Assembly: GCF_000772935.1 (NCBI RefSeq) | Contig: NZ_JPVR01000080.1 | Location: 124,001-188,000, forward strand | Source of the DNA: Lysinibacillus boronitolerans JCM 21713 = 10a = NBRC 103108 | GTDB lineage: Bacteria > Bacillota > Bacilli > Bacillales_A > Planococcaceae | Reading direction: 5' to 3' | DNA length: 64,000 bases | In this document: piece by piece, positions 53,838 through 62,199 of the stretch | Position numbering within the stretch: position 1 is the stretch's first letter | Layout: every line of letters starts with the position of its first letter | The notes under the pieces: model-generated | What the model was told of the DNA's origin: nothing | Databases searched by the model: none | Seen by the model: the letters and a program-made list of their open reading frames with translations, nothing else | Translations under genes and position numbers: made by a program

Positions 53838-55022
53838 TCAAGGGCGCTTCACAACTGTTGCTACGCCTTGTCCACCACCGATACATAATGTGGCTAAGCC
53901 CGTTTTCACATCACGCTTTTCCATCTCATGTAATAGCGTTACCAAAATCCGAGCACCACTTGCACCGATTGGATGACCAAGAGCAATAGCACCCCCGTTA
54001 ACATTTAGTTTATCATGATTAAAGCTTAATTCACGATCTACAGCAATTGATTGTGCTGCAAATGCTTCATTTGCTTCAATTAAATCGATATCGTTTAAAG
54101 TAATATCAGCCTTTGTCAGCGCTTTTTGTACTGCTTTTACAGGACCTGTCCCCATAATTGCAGGATCTACACCAGCACTAGCATTCGCTGTAATGATCGC
54201 CATTGGTTGAATGCCTAGCTCTTGTGCTTTTTCCTTTGACATCACCACTACCGCTGCCGCACCATCATTTATACCAGACGCGTTCGCTGCTGTGACAGAG
54301 CCATCCTTTTTAAATGCTGGTCGTAGCTTACCTAAGGATTCCGCTGTCACACCTGCTCGTGGAAATTCATCTTTATTGAAAAGAAGTGGCTCTCCCTTAC
54401 GCTGTGGAATCTCGACAGCAACGATTTCATTTTCAAACTTGCCAGCTGCAATCGCTGCCTCTGCGCGTTGCTGAGAACGAGCTGCAAAAGCATCCTGCTC
54501 TTCTCGAGAAATTTGATACATATCACATAAATTTTCAGCTGTAATGCCCATATGATAATCGTTAAAAGCACACCATAGGCCATCATGAATCATTGTATCT
54601 ACTACCTTTTGGTCGCCCATTCGGAAGCCTTCACGAGCATTTTTTAATACGTATGGAGCCTGGCTCATATTTTCAAATCCACCTGCAACAACAATCTCTG
54701 CATCTCCCGCTAAAATCGCCTGTGTTGCTAAATGAACAGCCTTTAAACCTGATCCACATACTTTATTAATTGTTAAAGCTGATACCTCTTGAGGTAACCC
54801 CGCTTTAATTGCCGCTTGACGCGCTGGATTTTGTCCAAGCCCAGCCGATAAAACATTCCCCATAATGACCTCATCAACCTGTTCTCCTGCTACGCCAGCA
54901 CGCACTAATGCCTCTTTAATGACAATGCTACCTAACGTTGTCGCTGGTACGTCTTTTAATGTCCCCTGAAATGAGCCGATTGCTGTACGCACCGCACTCA
55001 CGATTACTACCTCGTTTGTCAT
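53838..55022 (-). CDS. Acetyl-CoA acetyltransferase (thiolase)
   Basis: A 394-residue thiolase. The nucleophilic Cys is in [11 protein letters not shown] near 90, the His in [17 protein letters not shown] near 350, and the second Cys in CIGGGQGVA. It condenses or splits acetoacetyl-CoA in fatty acid or butanoate metabolism. ATG 55022 has AGGGGAG upstream. No other beta-oxidation gene is adjacent, so the direction and pathway cannot be told. Confidence 0.92.
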   Translation of the reverse strand: MTNEVVIVSAVRTAIGSFQGTLKDVPATTLGSIVIKEALVRAGVAGEQVDEVIMGNVLSAGLGQNPARQAAIKAGLPQEVSALTINKVCGSGLKAVHLATQAILAGDAEIVVAGGFENMSQAPYVLKNAREGFRMGDQKVVDTMIHDGLWCAFNDYHMGITAENLCDMYQISREEQDAFAARSQQRAEAAIAAGKFENEIVAVEIPQRKGEPLLFNKDEFPRAGVTAESLGKLRPAFKKDGSVTAANASGINDGAAAVVVMSKEKAQELGIQPMAIITANASAGVDPAIMGTGPVKAVQKALTKADITLNDIDLIEANEAFAAQSIAVDRELSFNHDKLNVNGGAIALGHPIGASGARILVTLLHEMEKRDVKTGLATLCIGGGQGVATVVKRP

Positions 55023-55226
55023 AATCATTCTCCCCTTTTCCCCGTTCAAGAATCAACACTGCATGCATATGCTACTAGCAGATATGTATATTTTAACAAA
55101 TATTTTGACGATTTTCGATAATAGAAATAATCGCAGTTTTGCCAAAGATATTGTAAAATGTTGACGTGTTTTAAACAATCTTAGTTGGGAACATTACAAA
55201 TAAGAAACAGCATGTGGAGGTGTTTT

Positions 55227-56201
55227 ATGATGAAAAAGAAGATGCTTTTATTCTCTGGTATTACAACAACGCTAGCCGCCGCTGCAACAGGTCTGTTCGG
55301 CTTCGCGCTTTCCAATAAATTAATGTATATCCAACAAAAAGACCCTGAATTTATACGGGAACGAGAAACGACCGCAAAGCGCTTTGATGAGGCTTGGTAC
55401 AATAAAAACTTGAAATGTGAACTAAATATTGATTCTCCAAATGGCTATACAATTCGAGGCATTATGTTTCAGCCATTGCAAACAAATAACACGATCATCA
55501 TTTGCCACGGTGTTACCGAAAATAAAATAAATTCCGTGAAATATGCTCGCCTTTTTGAAAGACTTGGCTATAATTCCGTTATATTTGACCACCGCCGCCA
55601 TGGTGAATCTGGAGGCAAGACAACAAGCTATGGCTACTATGAGAAAAACGATCTTGATGCTGTGGTGAAAACAGTAAAAGCCATGATTGGAGAGGATGCT
55701 ATACTTGGCATTCACGGTGAATCGATGGGTGCAGCAACCATGCTCCTCTATGCAGGAACAGTCGAGGATGGCGCTGATTTTTATATCTCAGATTGTGCGT
55801 TCTCTGACTTTTCTATGTTGCTCAAACAAATTGCAAAAACTGAATTTAAATATGGCTCCATTATTCCTATTCGTTTTGCTGACTTTTTTGTTCGCCTCAG
55901 AGATGGTTACTCATTTAAAAGTGTAACACCTGCCGAAGCCGTCACACATATTGAAAAACCTGTGCTCTTTATCCATAGTATTCCTGATACGTTTATTCCA
56001 GCTTCCATGTCACTCGATCTCTACAATAAAAAAACCGGTCCAAAAAAATTAAAACTTTTTGATACGGGGGCACATGCACAATCCTTTAATGAAAATATGG
56101 ATGAATATGAGGATTTAATTCATGATTTTCTAGACAATTTTATTTATCAAAAAATCAATCGGGATTCTTCTTCTTCGAATGTCATTCCATTCCATTTTTA
56201 G
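55227..56201 (+). CDS. yqkD: Alpha/beta hydrolase YqkD-like
   Basis: A 324-residue protein. An N-terminal hydrophobic stretch (~6-25) suggests a membrane anchor. The fold has an oxyanion HGVTENK, nucleophile elbow GIHGESMGAAT (Ser), acid near IPDTFIP and His in GAHAQSFNEN. B. subtilis YqkD is the closest layout and also lies in the yqk group. The substrate is unknown; an ester or amide hydrolase is expected. GGAGG precedes ATG 55227. Confidence 0.85.
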   Translation: MMKKKMLLFSGITTTLAAAATGLFGFALSNKLMYIQQKDPEFIRERETTAKRFDEAWYNKNLKCELNIDSPNGYTIRGIMFQPLQTNNTIIICHGVTENKINSVKYARLFERLGYNSVIFDHRRHGESGGKTTSYGYYEKNDLDAVVKTVKAMIGEDAILGIHGESMGAATMLLYAGTVEDGADFYISDCAFSDFSMLLKQIAKTEFKYGSIIPIRFADFFVRLRDGYSFKSVTPAEAVTHIEKPVLFIHSIPDTFIPASMSLDLYNKKTGPKKLKLFDTGAHAQSFNENMDEYEDLIHDFLDNFIYQKINRDSSSSNVIPFHF

Positions 56202-56207
56202 GGCAAT

Positions 56208-56243
56208 GAAAAACCTTGCGTCATTTTACTCGCAAGGTTTTTA
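56208..56243. terminator. Bidirectional terminator (yqkD / luxS)
   Basis: AAAACCTTGCG and CGCAAGGTTTT form a perfect stem with a 10-base loop and A/T flanks. Confidence 0.85.
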
Positions 56244-56249
56244 TTTTAT

Positions 56250-56720
56250 TTAATCTTCAAAAATAATATGCCATTCATCACGTTTCGCTAAAAACTCTTT
56301 CGCTAATGCTTGAGCCCCTTCTAAACTATGGCTAGCAGCCCAGCCACATTGCACTTCATTGCAGGCAGGCACTGCGGTTGCCTTTGTCACATCTGTAAAT
56401 GTGTTCTCTAAAATAGTTAATAAATCCTCATAATCATTATGATTGATCAATGATACATAGAAGCCTGTTTGACAACCCATTGGACTGAAATCAACAATAT
56501 GATCAGAGTAATTACGGATAATGTCAGCAGATAAATGCTCTAAAGAATGTAATGCAGGCATTTCCATATGCTCCTTATTTGGCTGTTTAAAGCGAATATC
56601 GTATTTATATACTTCATCGCCATTTTTGCCCGTTTTCACACCTGCTAAACGAACATAAGGTGCCTTCACTTTTGTATGATCTAGATCAAAACTTTCTACA
56701 TTTGTTTTTTCTTTTTGCAA
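56250..56720 (-). CDS. luxS: S-ribosylhomocysteine lyase LuxS
   Basis: A 156-residue enzyme making homocysteine and the AI-2 precursor DPD. The metal site is HSLEH (His58, His62) with Cys125 in NEVQCGWA; the catalytic Cys83 is in [25 protein letters not shown] is the typical start. TTG 56720 is the likely start because GGGAG lies upstream and the length then fits the family; an ATG at 56753 has no site. Confidence 0.95.
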   Translation of the reverse strand: MQKEKTNVESFDLDHTKVKAPYVRLAGVKTGKNGDEVYKYDIRFKQPNKEHMEMPALHSLEHLSADIIRNYSDHIVDFSPMGCQTGFYVSLINHNDYEDLLTILENTFTDVTKATAVPACNEVQCGWAASHSLEGAQALAKEFLAKRDEWHIIFED

Positions 56721-56813
56721 AATACACAACTCCCTTCCGTATAGTAACTCCATTATACATAGTTTACCGATAGAGTTGTATGATTTTTAAGAATTATTTA
56801 AATACTATTAAAA

Positions 56814-56848
56814 ATAAAAAAACAACTAGTTAAGCTTGAACTAGTTGC
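56814..56848 (-). terminator. yneF terminator
   Basis: CAACTAGTT and AACTAGTTG pair around CAAGCTT, followed by TTTTTTTA on the minus strand. Confidence 0.78.
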
Positions 56849-56863
56849 TCTGAACATTCCAAA

Positions 56864-57082
56864 TTACTTCTGGAATTTATTCATTTGCGCCATCATTTGA
56901 CGTACTTGCTTTTCAGACGGCGTACGACCCATTTGCGCCATCATCATACGAATCATTTGCTCATTAATAGGTGGGTTTTCTTTCAAATATTTCATCATAG
57001 CTTGACGAGCGAAATAGAAACCAAGTGCTGCGCCCGCTGCTAATGCGATAATTACGATAATAATCCAGCCCCATGTAGGCAT
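56864..57082 (-). CDS. yneF: YneF family small membrane protein (UPF0154)
   Basis: A 72-residue protein with one N-terminal helix (WGWIIIVIIALAAGAALGFYFA) and a cytoplasmic tail that contains NPPINEQMIRMMMAQMGRTPSEKQVRQMM, the family signature. The length equals B. subtilis YneF. GGAGGAGG precedes ATG 57082. Function unknown. It follows sirA as in B. subtilis. Confidence 0.92.
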   Translation of the reverse strand: MPTWGWIIIVIIALAAGAALGFYFARQAMMKYLKENPPINEQMIRMMMAQMGRTPSEKQVRQMMAQMNKFQK

Positions 57083-57181
57083 ACAACCAACCTCCTCCAC
57101 TACAATATACCGAGAAAAAACTCTCCACGCTCCATTATACACCAAATAATAGCGTGTTACTATATATTGTAGTGAATTTTC

Positions 57182-57607
57182 CTAGTGCATTGTATACTTC
57201 ATCGGCTTTAACCACCCACACTCATTATCCTGTTTATTAAAAGCAATAAAACGTTCACTCATTTTAGCAAGCATTTGAAATAAATCTAAATCTAGCATTC
57301 GCGAACCTTCACAATAAACACAAATTTTACGATCTACTAAATAAATAGCCATTTTACCTTTTATCGGATGTTCTAAAAACAAAGCATTACGAGCTCTTTC
57401 TAGGTGTGCATATTTGGAATCAAGTTGATGCTCTAACATGGCTGCAATCTCCTCAAAACGAACGGATTCACATATATATGCAAGCTCTTTTAAGGATTTC
57501 TCATTGGCATCTTCACAACCTTGCATCATCTCTAACAACTTACGCTCTCTGCCAAAAATAAACGTTAAATGCTCTTCTTTTATCTTATATATAGAATAGG
57601 TTCTCAC
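57182..57607 (-). CDS. sirA: Sporulation inhibitor of replication SirA
   Basis: A 141-residue protein. RTYSIYKIKEEHLTFIFGRERKLLEMM matches the start of SirA (YneE, 148 aa in B. subtilis), which binds DnaA domain I and blocks new replication at sporulation onset. GTG 57607 follows GGAGG at the right distance; the frame goes on to 57640. The sirA-yneF pair keeps the ancestral order, but tkt is now ~4.6 kb away. Confidence 0.88.
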   Translation of the reverse strand: MRTYSIYKIKEEHLTFIFGRERKLLEMMQGCEDANEKSLKELAYICESVRFEEIAAMLEHQLDSKYAHLERARNALFLEHPIKGKMAIYLVDRKICVYCEGSRMLDLDLFQMLAKMSERFIAFNKQDNECGWLKPMKYTMH

Positions 57608-57945
57608 CAGAAATCCTCCTTCGCTCAGTTTCTTTTTCATAAGTATAGCTCATTCAATCTTGTTTATTTGTCAAACGAGGGAGGGATCTCTCTTCTATTT
57701 TTGTCGAAAAAATTCTAGTTTCGGGTCTATAAATGACTTTATGACAAATGGTATTTCCAACCAAAAATAATTAACATTTTTCCAAAAACAAGAAAAAGTC
57801 TTATTAAACACGGCCAAAAACCTTCTATTTTGGCTGCTTAGATGAATCTCAGCCTCAAGACCTAGTTCAAAATCAATTTCGAGTCCGTTTTAGACAATCT
57901 TGTAAATAGGTAACATAAAGGTACAAACGAAAGGAGCTAAAACAA
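57608..57945. other. Divergent control region sirA / liaI
   Basis: 338 bases without a gene. The right side (about 57870-57920) holds GAGTCC-N6-AGAC, a possible LiaR-type site, and AT-rich sequence that could contain the liaI promoter, but no box is clear enough to place. The A-tract-rich middle shows nothing else. Confidence 0.35.
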
Positions 57946-58302
57946 ATGAAAAAATTTCTTTTATTAACTGGAGGCGTCATTGCTGCATGTGTTGCACTAG
58001 CGTTAATTGGACCACTGGCAGGGTTATTATTCTCTGGACTCTTTGTAGCACTGGGCATGCACTTCTACATTGCTAGTAAGTCAACATTCGGTAAAATCTT
58101 CTGGTTTACAGTTGGTCTAATCGGTGTCCTATCAGCAATATCTAACATTCCAGCAATGGTTGGTCTTGCAGCAATCGCCATTATCTATGTTATCTATAAA
58201 AAATGGAATGGCGAAGATGTAAAAATCCCAACAATCGAAGGGAAAAAAGAAGAAGATCCGTTTACAAACTTTGAAAAAGAATGGTCAAACTTAACAAAAT
58301 AA
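57946..58302 (+). CDS. liaI: LiaI-like small membrane protein
   Basis: A 118-residue protein with three to four hydrophobic segments and a charged, lysine/acid-rich tail (EGKKEEDPFTNFEKEWSNL). Size, topology and position in front of liaH match LiaI, which anchors the phage-shock-type protein at the membrane. AAAGGAG precedes the ATG. Identity is inferred mostly from context. Confidence 0.78.
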   Translation: MKKFLLLTGGVIAACVALALIGPLAGLLFSGLFVALGMHFYIASKSTFGKIFWFTVGLIGVLSAISNIPAMVGLAAIAIIYVIYKKWNGEDVKIPTIEGKKEEDPFTNFEKEWSNLTK

Positions 58303-58317
58303 AAGGAGCGAATTTAA

Positions 58318-58956
58318 ATGAACTTATTTCAACGTTTTAGATATACAGTAGAGGCAGACTTACACCACTTATTTGATAAGAAGGAACAAAAAAATCCGAT
58401 TGCGATGTTAAATCAATACATTCGTGAAGCAGAAAAGCAAACGGAACAAACAGGCAAATTATTAGAGCGACAAGGGCAATTAAAAGAAAAGCTAGAGCAA
58501 GAATATAAAGAGAACGCAGATTTACTAGCGAAACGTGAATCTCAATTGGCATTAGCAAAATCTAGCGGAGAGCAGGACTTAATTGATTTCGCTACGGATG
58601 AAGTAACAGCTTATTCAGCTCGTAACCTTACATTACAAGCGAGCATTGAAGCAAGTACTCGTGAATACTTCGAGCTTGAGCGTAAATTTGAAACAATGAA
58701 GCATAAAATTAAAGATATGAAAGTGCGTCAATTACAGCTGATGGGAAAAGAAAATGTAACTCGTGCCCATCATCAAATGGATGGAATGATTGCCAAAAAT
58801 AATAAAACAAACTTTGAAGATTTAGAAGCATATATCGATAAATTAGCTTATCAAATCGATAAAGACCATGAGCTTACAACTTTTGAGGCAAGACTGGCAG
58901 AATTAGAAAAAAAAGCAGTAGAAGAAAGCTCACCACTGCTAATTGAAAATAAATAA
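58318..58956 (+). CDS. liaH: LiaH, PspA/IM30-family envelope stress protein
   Basis: A 212-residue, almost wholly helical protein. FQRFRYTVEADLHHLFDKKEQKNPIAMLNQYIREAEKQ is the PspA/IM30 start, and the rest is a long coiled coil. It forms large oligomers that protect the membrane under cell-wall antibiotic stress. It is co-transcribed with liaI; a hairpin just after the stop probably ends most transcripts there. Confidence 0.93.
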   Translation: MNLFQRFRYTVEADLHHLFDKKEQKNPIAMLNQYIREAEKQTEQTGKLLERQGQLKEKLEQEYKENADLLAKRESQLALAKSSGEQDLIDFATDEVTAYSARNLTLQASIEASTREYFELERKFETMKHKIKDMKVRQLQLMGKENVTRAHHQMDGMIAKNNKTNFEDLEAYIDKLAYQIDKDHELTTFEARLAELEKKAVEESSPLLIENK

Positions 58957-58973
58957 CATGGTATAATGAAAGC

Positions 58974-59003
58974 AATGCGCCAACATTAAAGGGCGCATTC
59001 TTT
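58974..59003 (+). terminator. Partial terminator between liaIH and liaFSR
   Basis: AATGCGCC (58974-58981) and GGCGCATT (58992-58999) form a stem followed only by CTTTC. A leaky terminator would give high liaIH and low liaFSR expression, as known in B. subtilis. Confidence 0.6.
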
Positions 59004-59068
59004 CACGTTTAAGAATAGAGGGTCCCATTCCCTCTCTTATACTATTAGTAGAAGGAAGGGTGACCCTC

Positions 59069-59752
59069 TTGCAAAATTTCACAACAAATAAGCTCACATT
59101 TTGGGTACTTTGCTTCTTTTTACTCGTCTTTGTGGAGCTAACTATTTTTAATAATGGTGGCGCCTTCTGTTTATTGATTGGGGCTGTACTTCTTTATTTA
59201 AGTTTTTCCAAAAAAGTTCGATTTTTTAAATGGACAGGAATTTTCTTTATTGCCATTGCTTTGTTCACGATGTGGAGCTTACGTTTATTTATCGTCATCA
59301 TGCTCTTATATATGCTCTATCAATACTTGCAAAGAGAAAACGAGCCAAAAGTAGTTGGTGCTGAGCTTTTTGAAAAGCTTCCTGCAATTAAAAATGACCT
59401 AATTGGCACAATGCAAGCGCCTACAGAAGCATATAAATGGCAAGATGTACAAATTCAGCGTCTTGCAGGAGATATTACCATCGATACAACGCAAACGATT
59501 TTACCTGCTGGTACTAGTCTAATTACAATTCGACAAGGTATCGGTAAAGTTCAAATTTATATTCCTTATGAAATTCCATTCCGTTTACAATATACGACGT
59601 TATTTGGTGAGCTCTCCTGCTTACATGTAGGGCCACAACGTATATTAAATGAAAGTATTACTTTCTCCGACGGCAACCCTGAGGATGCTAAACGTGTACT
59701 GATTATTCATGTCGCAACCTGGCTTGGAGATTTGGAGGTGCTACGAAAATGA
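59069..59752 (+). CDS. liaF: LiaF-like negative regulator of LiaRS
   Basis: A 227-residue protein. Four hydrophobic segments fill ~1-95; the C-terminal beta-rich domain (~120-227: RLAGDITIDTTQTILPAGTSLITIRQGIGKVQIYIP) is the LiaF_C family. It keeps LiaS inactive without stress. TTG 59069 is preferred because AAGGAAGGG lies upstream; GTG 59060 falls inside that site. It overlaps liaS by 4 bases. liaG is absent. Confidence 0.88.
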   Translation: MQNFTTNKLTFWVLCFFLLVFVELTIFNNGGAFCLLIGAVLLYLSFSKKVRFFKWTGIFFIAIALFTMWSLRLFIVIMLLYMLYQYLQRENEPKVVGAELFEKLPAIKNDLIGTMQAPTEAYKWQDVQIQRLAGDITIDTTQTILPAGTSLITIRQGIGKVQIYIPYEIPFRLQYTTLFGELSCLHVGPQRILNESITFSDGNPEDAKRVLIIHVATWLGDLEVLRK

Positions 59753-60789
59753 TTGCCTTTATCTCAAGATTATTTACATTATTTTTTATTTTAATGAGTG
59801 CTGTTTTCGGTCTTCTTGTTGCACTATGGGGCAATCCTGATGAAAAAACATGGGAGCCCCTATGGCAGCAGAATTACGATAATATCCCTCTAGGTGGCAT
59901 CATCATAGTTAGCCTGTTTATACTTAGCTTCCTGTTTGCCAGCTGGATCAGTATGACTGCAAGGGCACGAGAAGCGCAGGCAACACGAATAGTGAAACAA
60001 TTAATCGAGCCTGATTTTGTTTTTCCTAAAAAACAAGCGCTTCCGAAATCGTTAAAAAAGGCAATTGTCCAAACAAGTGAATTAATTGATACGCAACGTA
60101 AAAGTTTACAGCGTTTGTCCAATGAACGTGCTGAGGCCAATGATAAAATTATACAGGAGCGTATTATTGCTGAACGTCAACGACTAGCTAGAGAACTACA
60201 TGATTCTGTGTCACAGCAACTATTTGCTGCCTCTATGTTACTCTCCGCATTAACTGAAAATGACGAACATGCTACTAGCTTAAAACAGGTAGAGAAAATC
60301 GTTCAACAGGCACAGCTAGAAATGCGTGCATTACTGCTACACTTACGACCTGTAGCTTTACACAATAAAACATTGGCACAAGGCTTAGAGGAATTGATTA
60401 TTGAGCTTCAGCAAAAAGTTTATTTCCATATAGAATATGAATTAGAAGAAATGGCCTTAACTAAAGCAGAGGAAGATCATTTATTTCGTATTGCACAGGA
60501 GGCACTCTCCAATACACTGCGTCATGCCAAAGCAAGTGAGGTGGAATTACTTCTTGTGGCACGAGACGACTTAGCTATTTTACGAATTCAAGATAATGGT
60601 TTAGGCTTTGATGTAGAGGAAGATAAATCCACATCGTATGGTTTACAAAATATAGCTGAACGAGCAGTTGAAATTGGCTGCACCTATAAAATTGTATCAG
60701 TGCCTGGTGAAGGAACAATTGTAGAGGTTAAAATTCCTTTACAAAAGGAGGAGGTCAATGTCGATGATACAAGTGCTCATAGTGGATGA
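59749..60789 (+). CDS. liaS: Sensor histidine kinase LiaS
   Basis: A 346-residue NarL-type kinase with two N-terminal helices (~8-27, ~48-68) and a short outer loop. The phospho-acceptor His is in [19 protein letters not shown]; the ATPase part has [23 protein letters not shown] and GLQNIAERA. It is partner of LiaR for cell-wall stress. It overlaps both neighbours. Confidence 0.93.
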   Translation: MIAFISRLFTLFFILMSAVFGLLVALWGNPDEKTWEPLWQQNYDNIPLGGIIIVSLFILSFLFASWISMTARAREAQATRIVKQLIEPDFVFPKKQALPKSLKKAIVQTSELIDTQRKSLQRLSNERAEANDKIIQERIIAERQRLARELHDSVSQQLFAASMLLSALTENDEHATSLKQVEKIVQQAQLEMRALLLHLRPVALHNKTLAQGLEELIIELQQKVYFHIEYELEEMALTKAEEDHLFRIAQEALSNTLRHAKASEVELLLVARDDLAILRIQDNGLGFDVEEDKSTSYGLQNIAERAVEIGCTYKIVSVPGEGTIVEVKIPLQKEEVNVDDTSAHSG

Positions 60790-61396
60790 TCATGAAATGG
60801 TACGGATTGGTGTGTCAGCCTATCTTTCAGCACAGCCAGATATTACGGTTGTAGGTGAGGCTGAGAACGGTAAAGAGGCTGTGGAACGTGCCCTAGCGCT
60901 AAGGCCAGATATTATTTTAATGGATAATGTGATGCCTGTTATGACAGGGGCAGAGGCAACAGTGGAAATATTAGCAGCATGGCCTGAGGCAAAAATCATG
61001 ATGGTGACTAGTTTTTTAGATGATGATAAAGTCTACCCTGCCTTAGAGGCTGGCGCGGTAAGCTATATTTTGAAAACATCTAATGCGAAACAGATTGCAG
61101 ATGCTATTCGTAAAACGATGGGTGGCGAAACGGTATTAGAGCCAGAGGTCACTTCCAAAATGATGCACCGCATGCGCCACGGCAATAGTACACCACTATA
61201 CGAACAATTGACTGAACGTGAAATGGAAGTATTATTGCTAATGGCCCAGGGTAAAGCCAATCAGGAAATTGCTGATGAGCTATATATTGCCCTAAAAACT
61301 GTGAAAACACATGTTAGTAATATTTTAGCAAAGCTAGAAGTTCAAGATCGTACACAAGCCGTCGTCTACGCATTCCAAAACGGACTTGCTAAATAA
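60758..61396 (+). CDS. liaR: Response regulator LiaR
   Basis: A 212-residue NarL-type regulator. The phospho-acceptor Asp is in [13 protein letters not shown], Lys in [10 protein letters not shown]; the LuxR-type HTH is [40 protein letters not shown]. It activates liaIH in relatives. AGGAGG precedes ATG 60758 (ATG 60764 also possible). The start overlaps liaS by 32 bases. A terminator follows. Confidence 0.93.
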   Translation: MSMIQVLIVDDHEMVRIGVSAYLSAQPDITVVGEAENGKEAVERALALRPDIILMDNVMPVMTGAEATVEILAAWPEAKIMMVTSFLDDDKVYPALEAGAVSYILKTSNAKQIADAIRKTMGGETVLEPEVTSKMMHRMRHGNSTPLYEQLTEREMEVLLLMAQGKANQEIADELYIALKTVKTHVSNILAKLEVQDRTQAVVYAFQNGLAK

Positions 61397-61404
61397 TCCT
61401 ACAT

Positions 61405-61435
61405 AAAAAAACTGCATGCTGACATGCAGTTTTTC
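61405..61435. terminator. Terminator after liaR
   Basis: ACTGCATG and CATGCAGT with flanking A6 and T5 form a symmetrical stem; it serves the convergent HAD gene too. Confidence 0.88.
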
Positions 61436-61441
61436 GTGTTT

Positions 61442-62089
61442 TTAAAGGTGTTTTAGGAGATCATTTACATGGTCCACAATATATGTAGGCTCTTCATTTT
61501 TTAATTCTTCTAGTGACCCAAAACCATATGTCACACCGATAGCATCGATTTGATTTTCACGAGCGCCAATCAAATCATATTTTCGATCCCCAATCATAAT
61601 AAATTGCTCTTTTGGATAGCAATCAAACTGTTGAAGTACCTCTGCAATAATCTCACCTTTGGCAGAACGCGAACCATCTAAGTGACTTCCTACGACAAGA
61701 TCGAAATAGGACTCTAGCTGAAAATACTTTACGATTTGTTCCGCAAAGACAGTTGGTTTTGAAGTTGCAATAGTCAGTATGTACCCTTGTTGCTTTAAAT
61801 GAGCTAACAAAGCTGGAATATCTTCATATAGTTTATTTTCAAACATTCCCCTTTCCGTAAATCGTTCTCGGTAATCACTAATTGCTTGCGTTATTTGTGC
61901 ATCATTGAATCCATAGATTTCTTGAAAAGATACTTGTAATGGTGGTCCGATGAATGGTTCCAGTTCATCCAAATCATTCACCATGACGCCTGCCTTCTGT
62001 AAAGCATGTTGTACTGATTTAGTGATTCCTATTTTGGGATCAGATAACGTTCCATCTAAGTCAAATAACACAACGCTATAGTTTTTCAT
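61442..62089 (-). CDS. HAD-superfamily phosphatase, phosphoglycolate phosphatase-like
   Basis: A 215-residue protein. Motif I is LFDLDGTLSD, with a helical cap including EPFIGPPLQVSF; motif II is TIATSKP and motif IV MIGDRKYDLIGA. It belongs to the Gph/PpaX group acting on small phosphoesters (phosphoglycolate, pyrophosphate or nucleotides). The substrate cannot be chosen from sequence. It lies 110 bases downstream of tkt, beyond a terminator. Confidence 0.82.
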   Translation of the reverse strand: MKNYSVVLFDLDGTLSDPKIGITKSVQHALQKAGVMVNDLDELEPFIGPPLQVSFQEIYGFNDAQITQAISDYRERFTERGMFENKLYEDIPALLAHLKQQGYILTIATSKPTVFAEQIVKYFQLESYFDLVVGSHLDGSRSAKGEIIAEVLQQFDCYPKEQFIMIGDRKYDLIGARENQIDAIGVTYGFGSLEELKNEEPTYIVDHVNDLLKHL

Positions 62090-62135
62090 TCGCTCACCCT
62101 TTTTATTGAGTTTTTACATGACTATGTTTGCCGCT

Positions 62136-62190
62136 AAAAAAAGTACCACAACACATAGCTGATGTTTATTCCGCTGAGTGTTGTGGTATT
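62136..62190 (-). terminator. tkt terminator
   Basis: TACCACAACAC and GTGTTGTGGTA form a long stem around a 23-base loop, and on the minus strand a run of seven T follows. Confidence 0.8.
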
Positions 62191-62199
62191 TGTTGTAAA

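Noticed and set aside
55422-55715. Long minus-strand frame inside yqkD, and similar antisense frames inside resE, pdp and thiolase genes
   Set aside because: They are antisense shadows of genes with clear domains and intact catalytic motifs; they lack ribosome sites and recognisable products.
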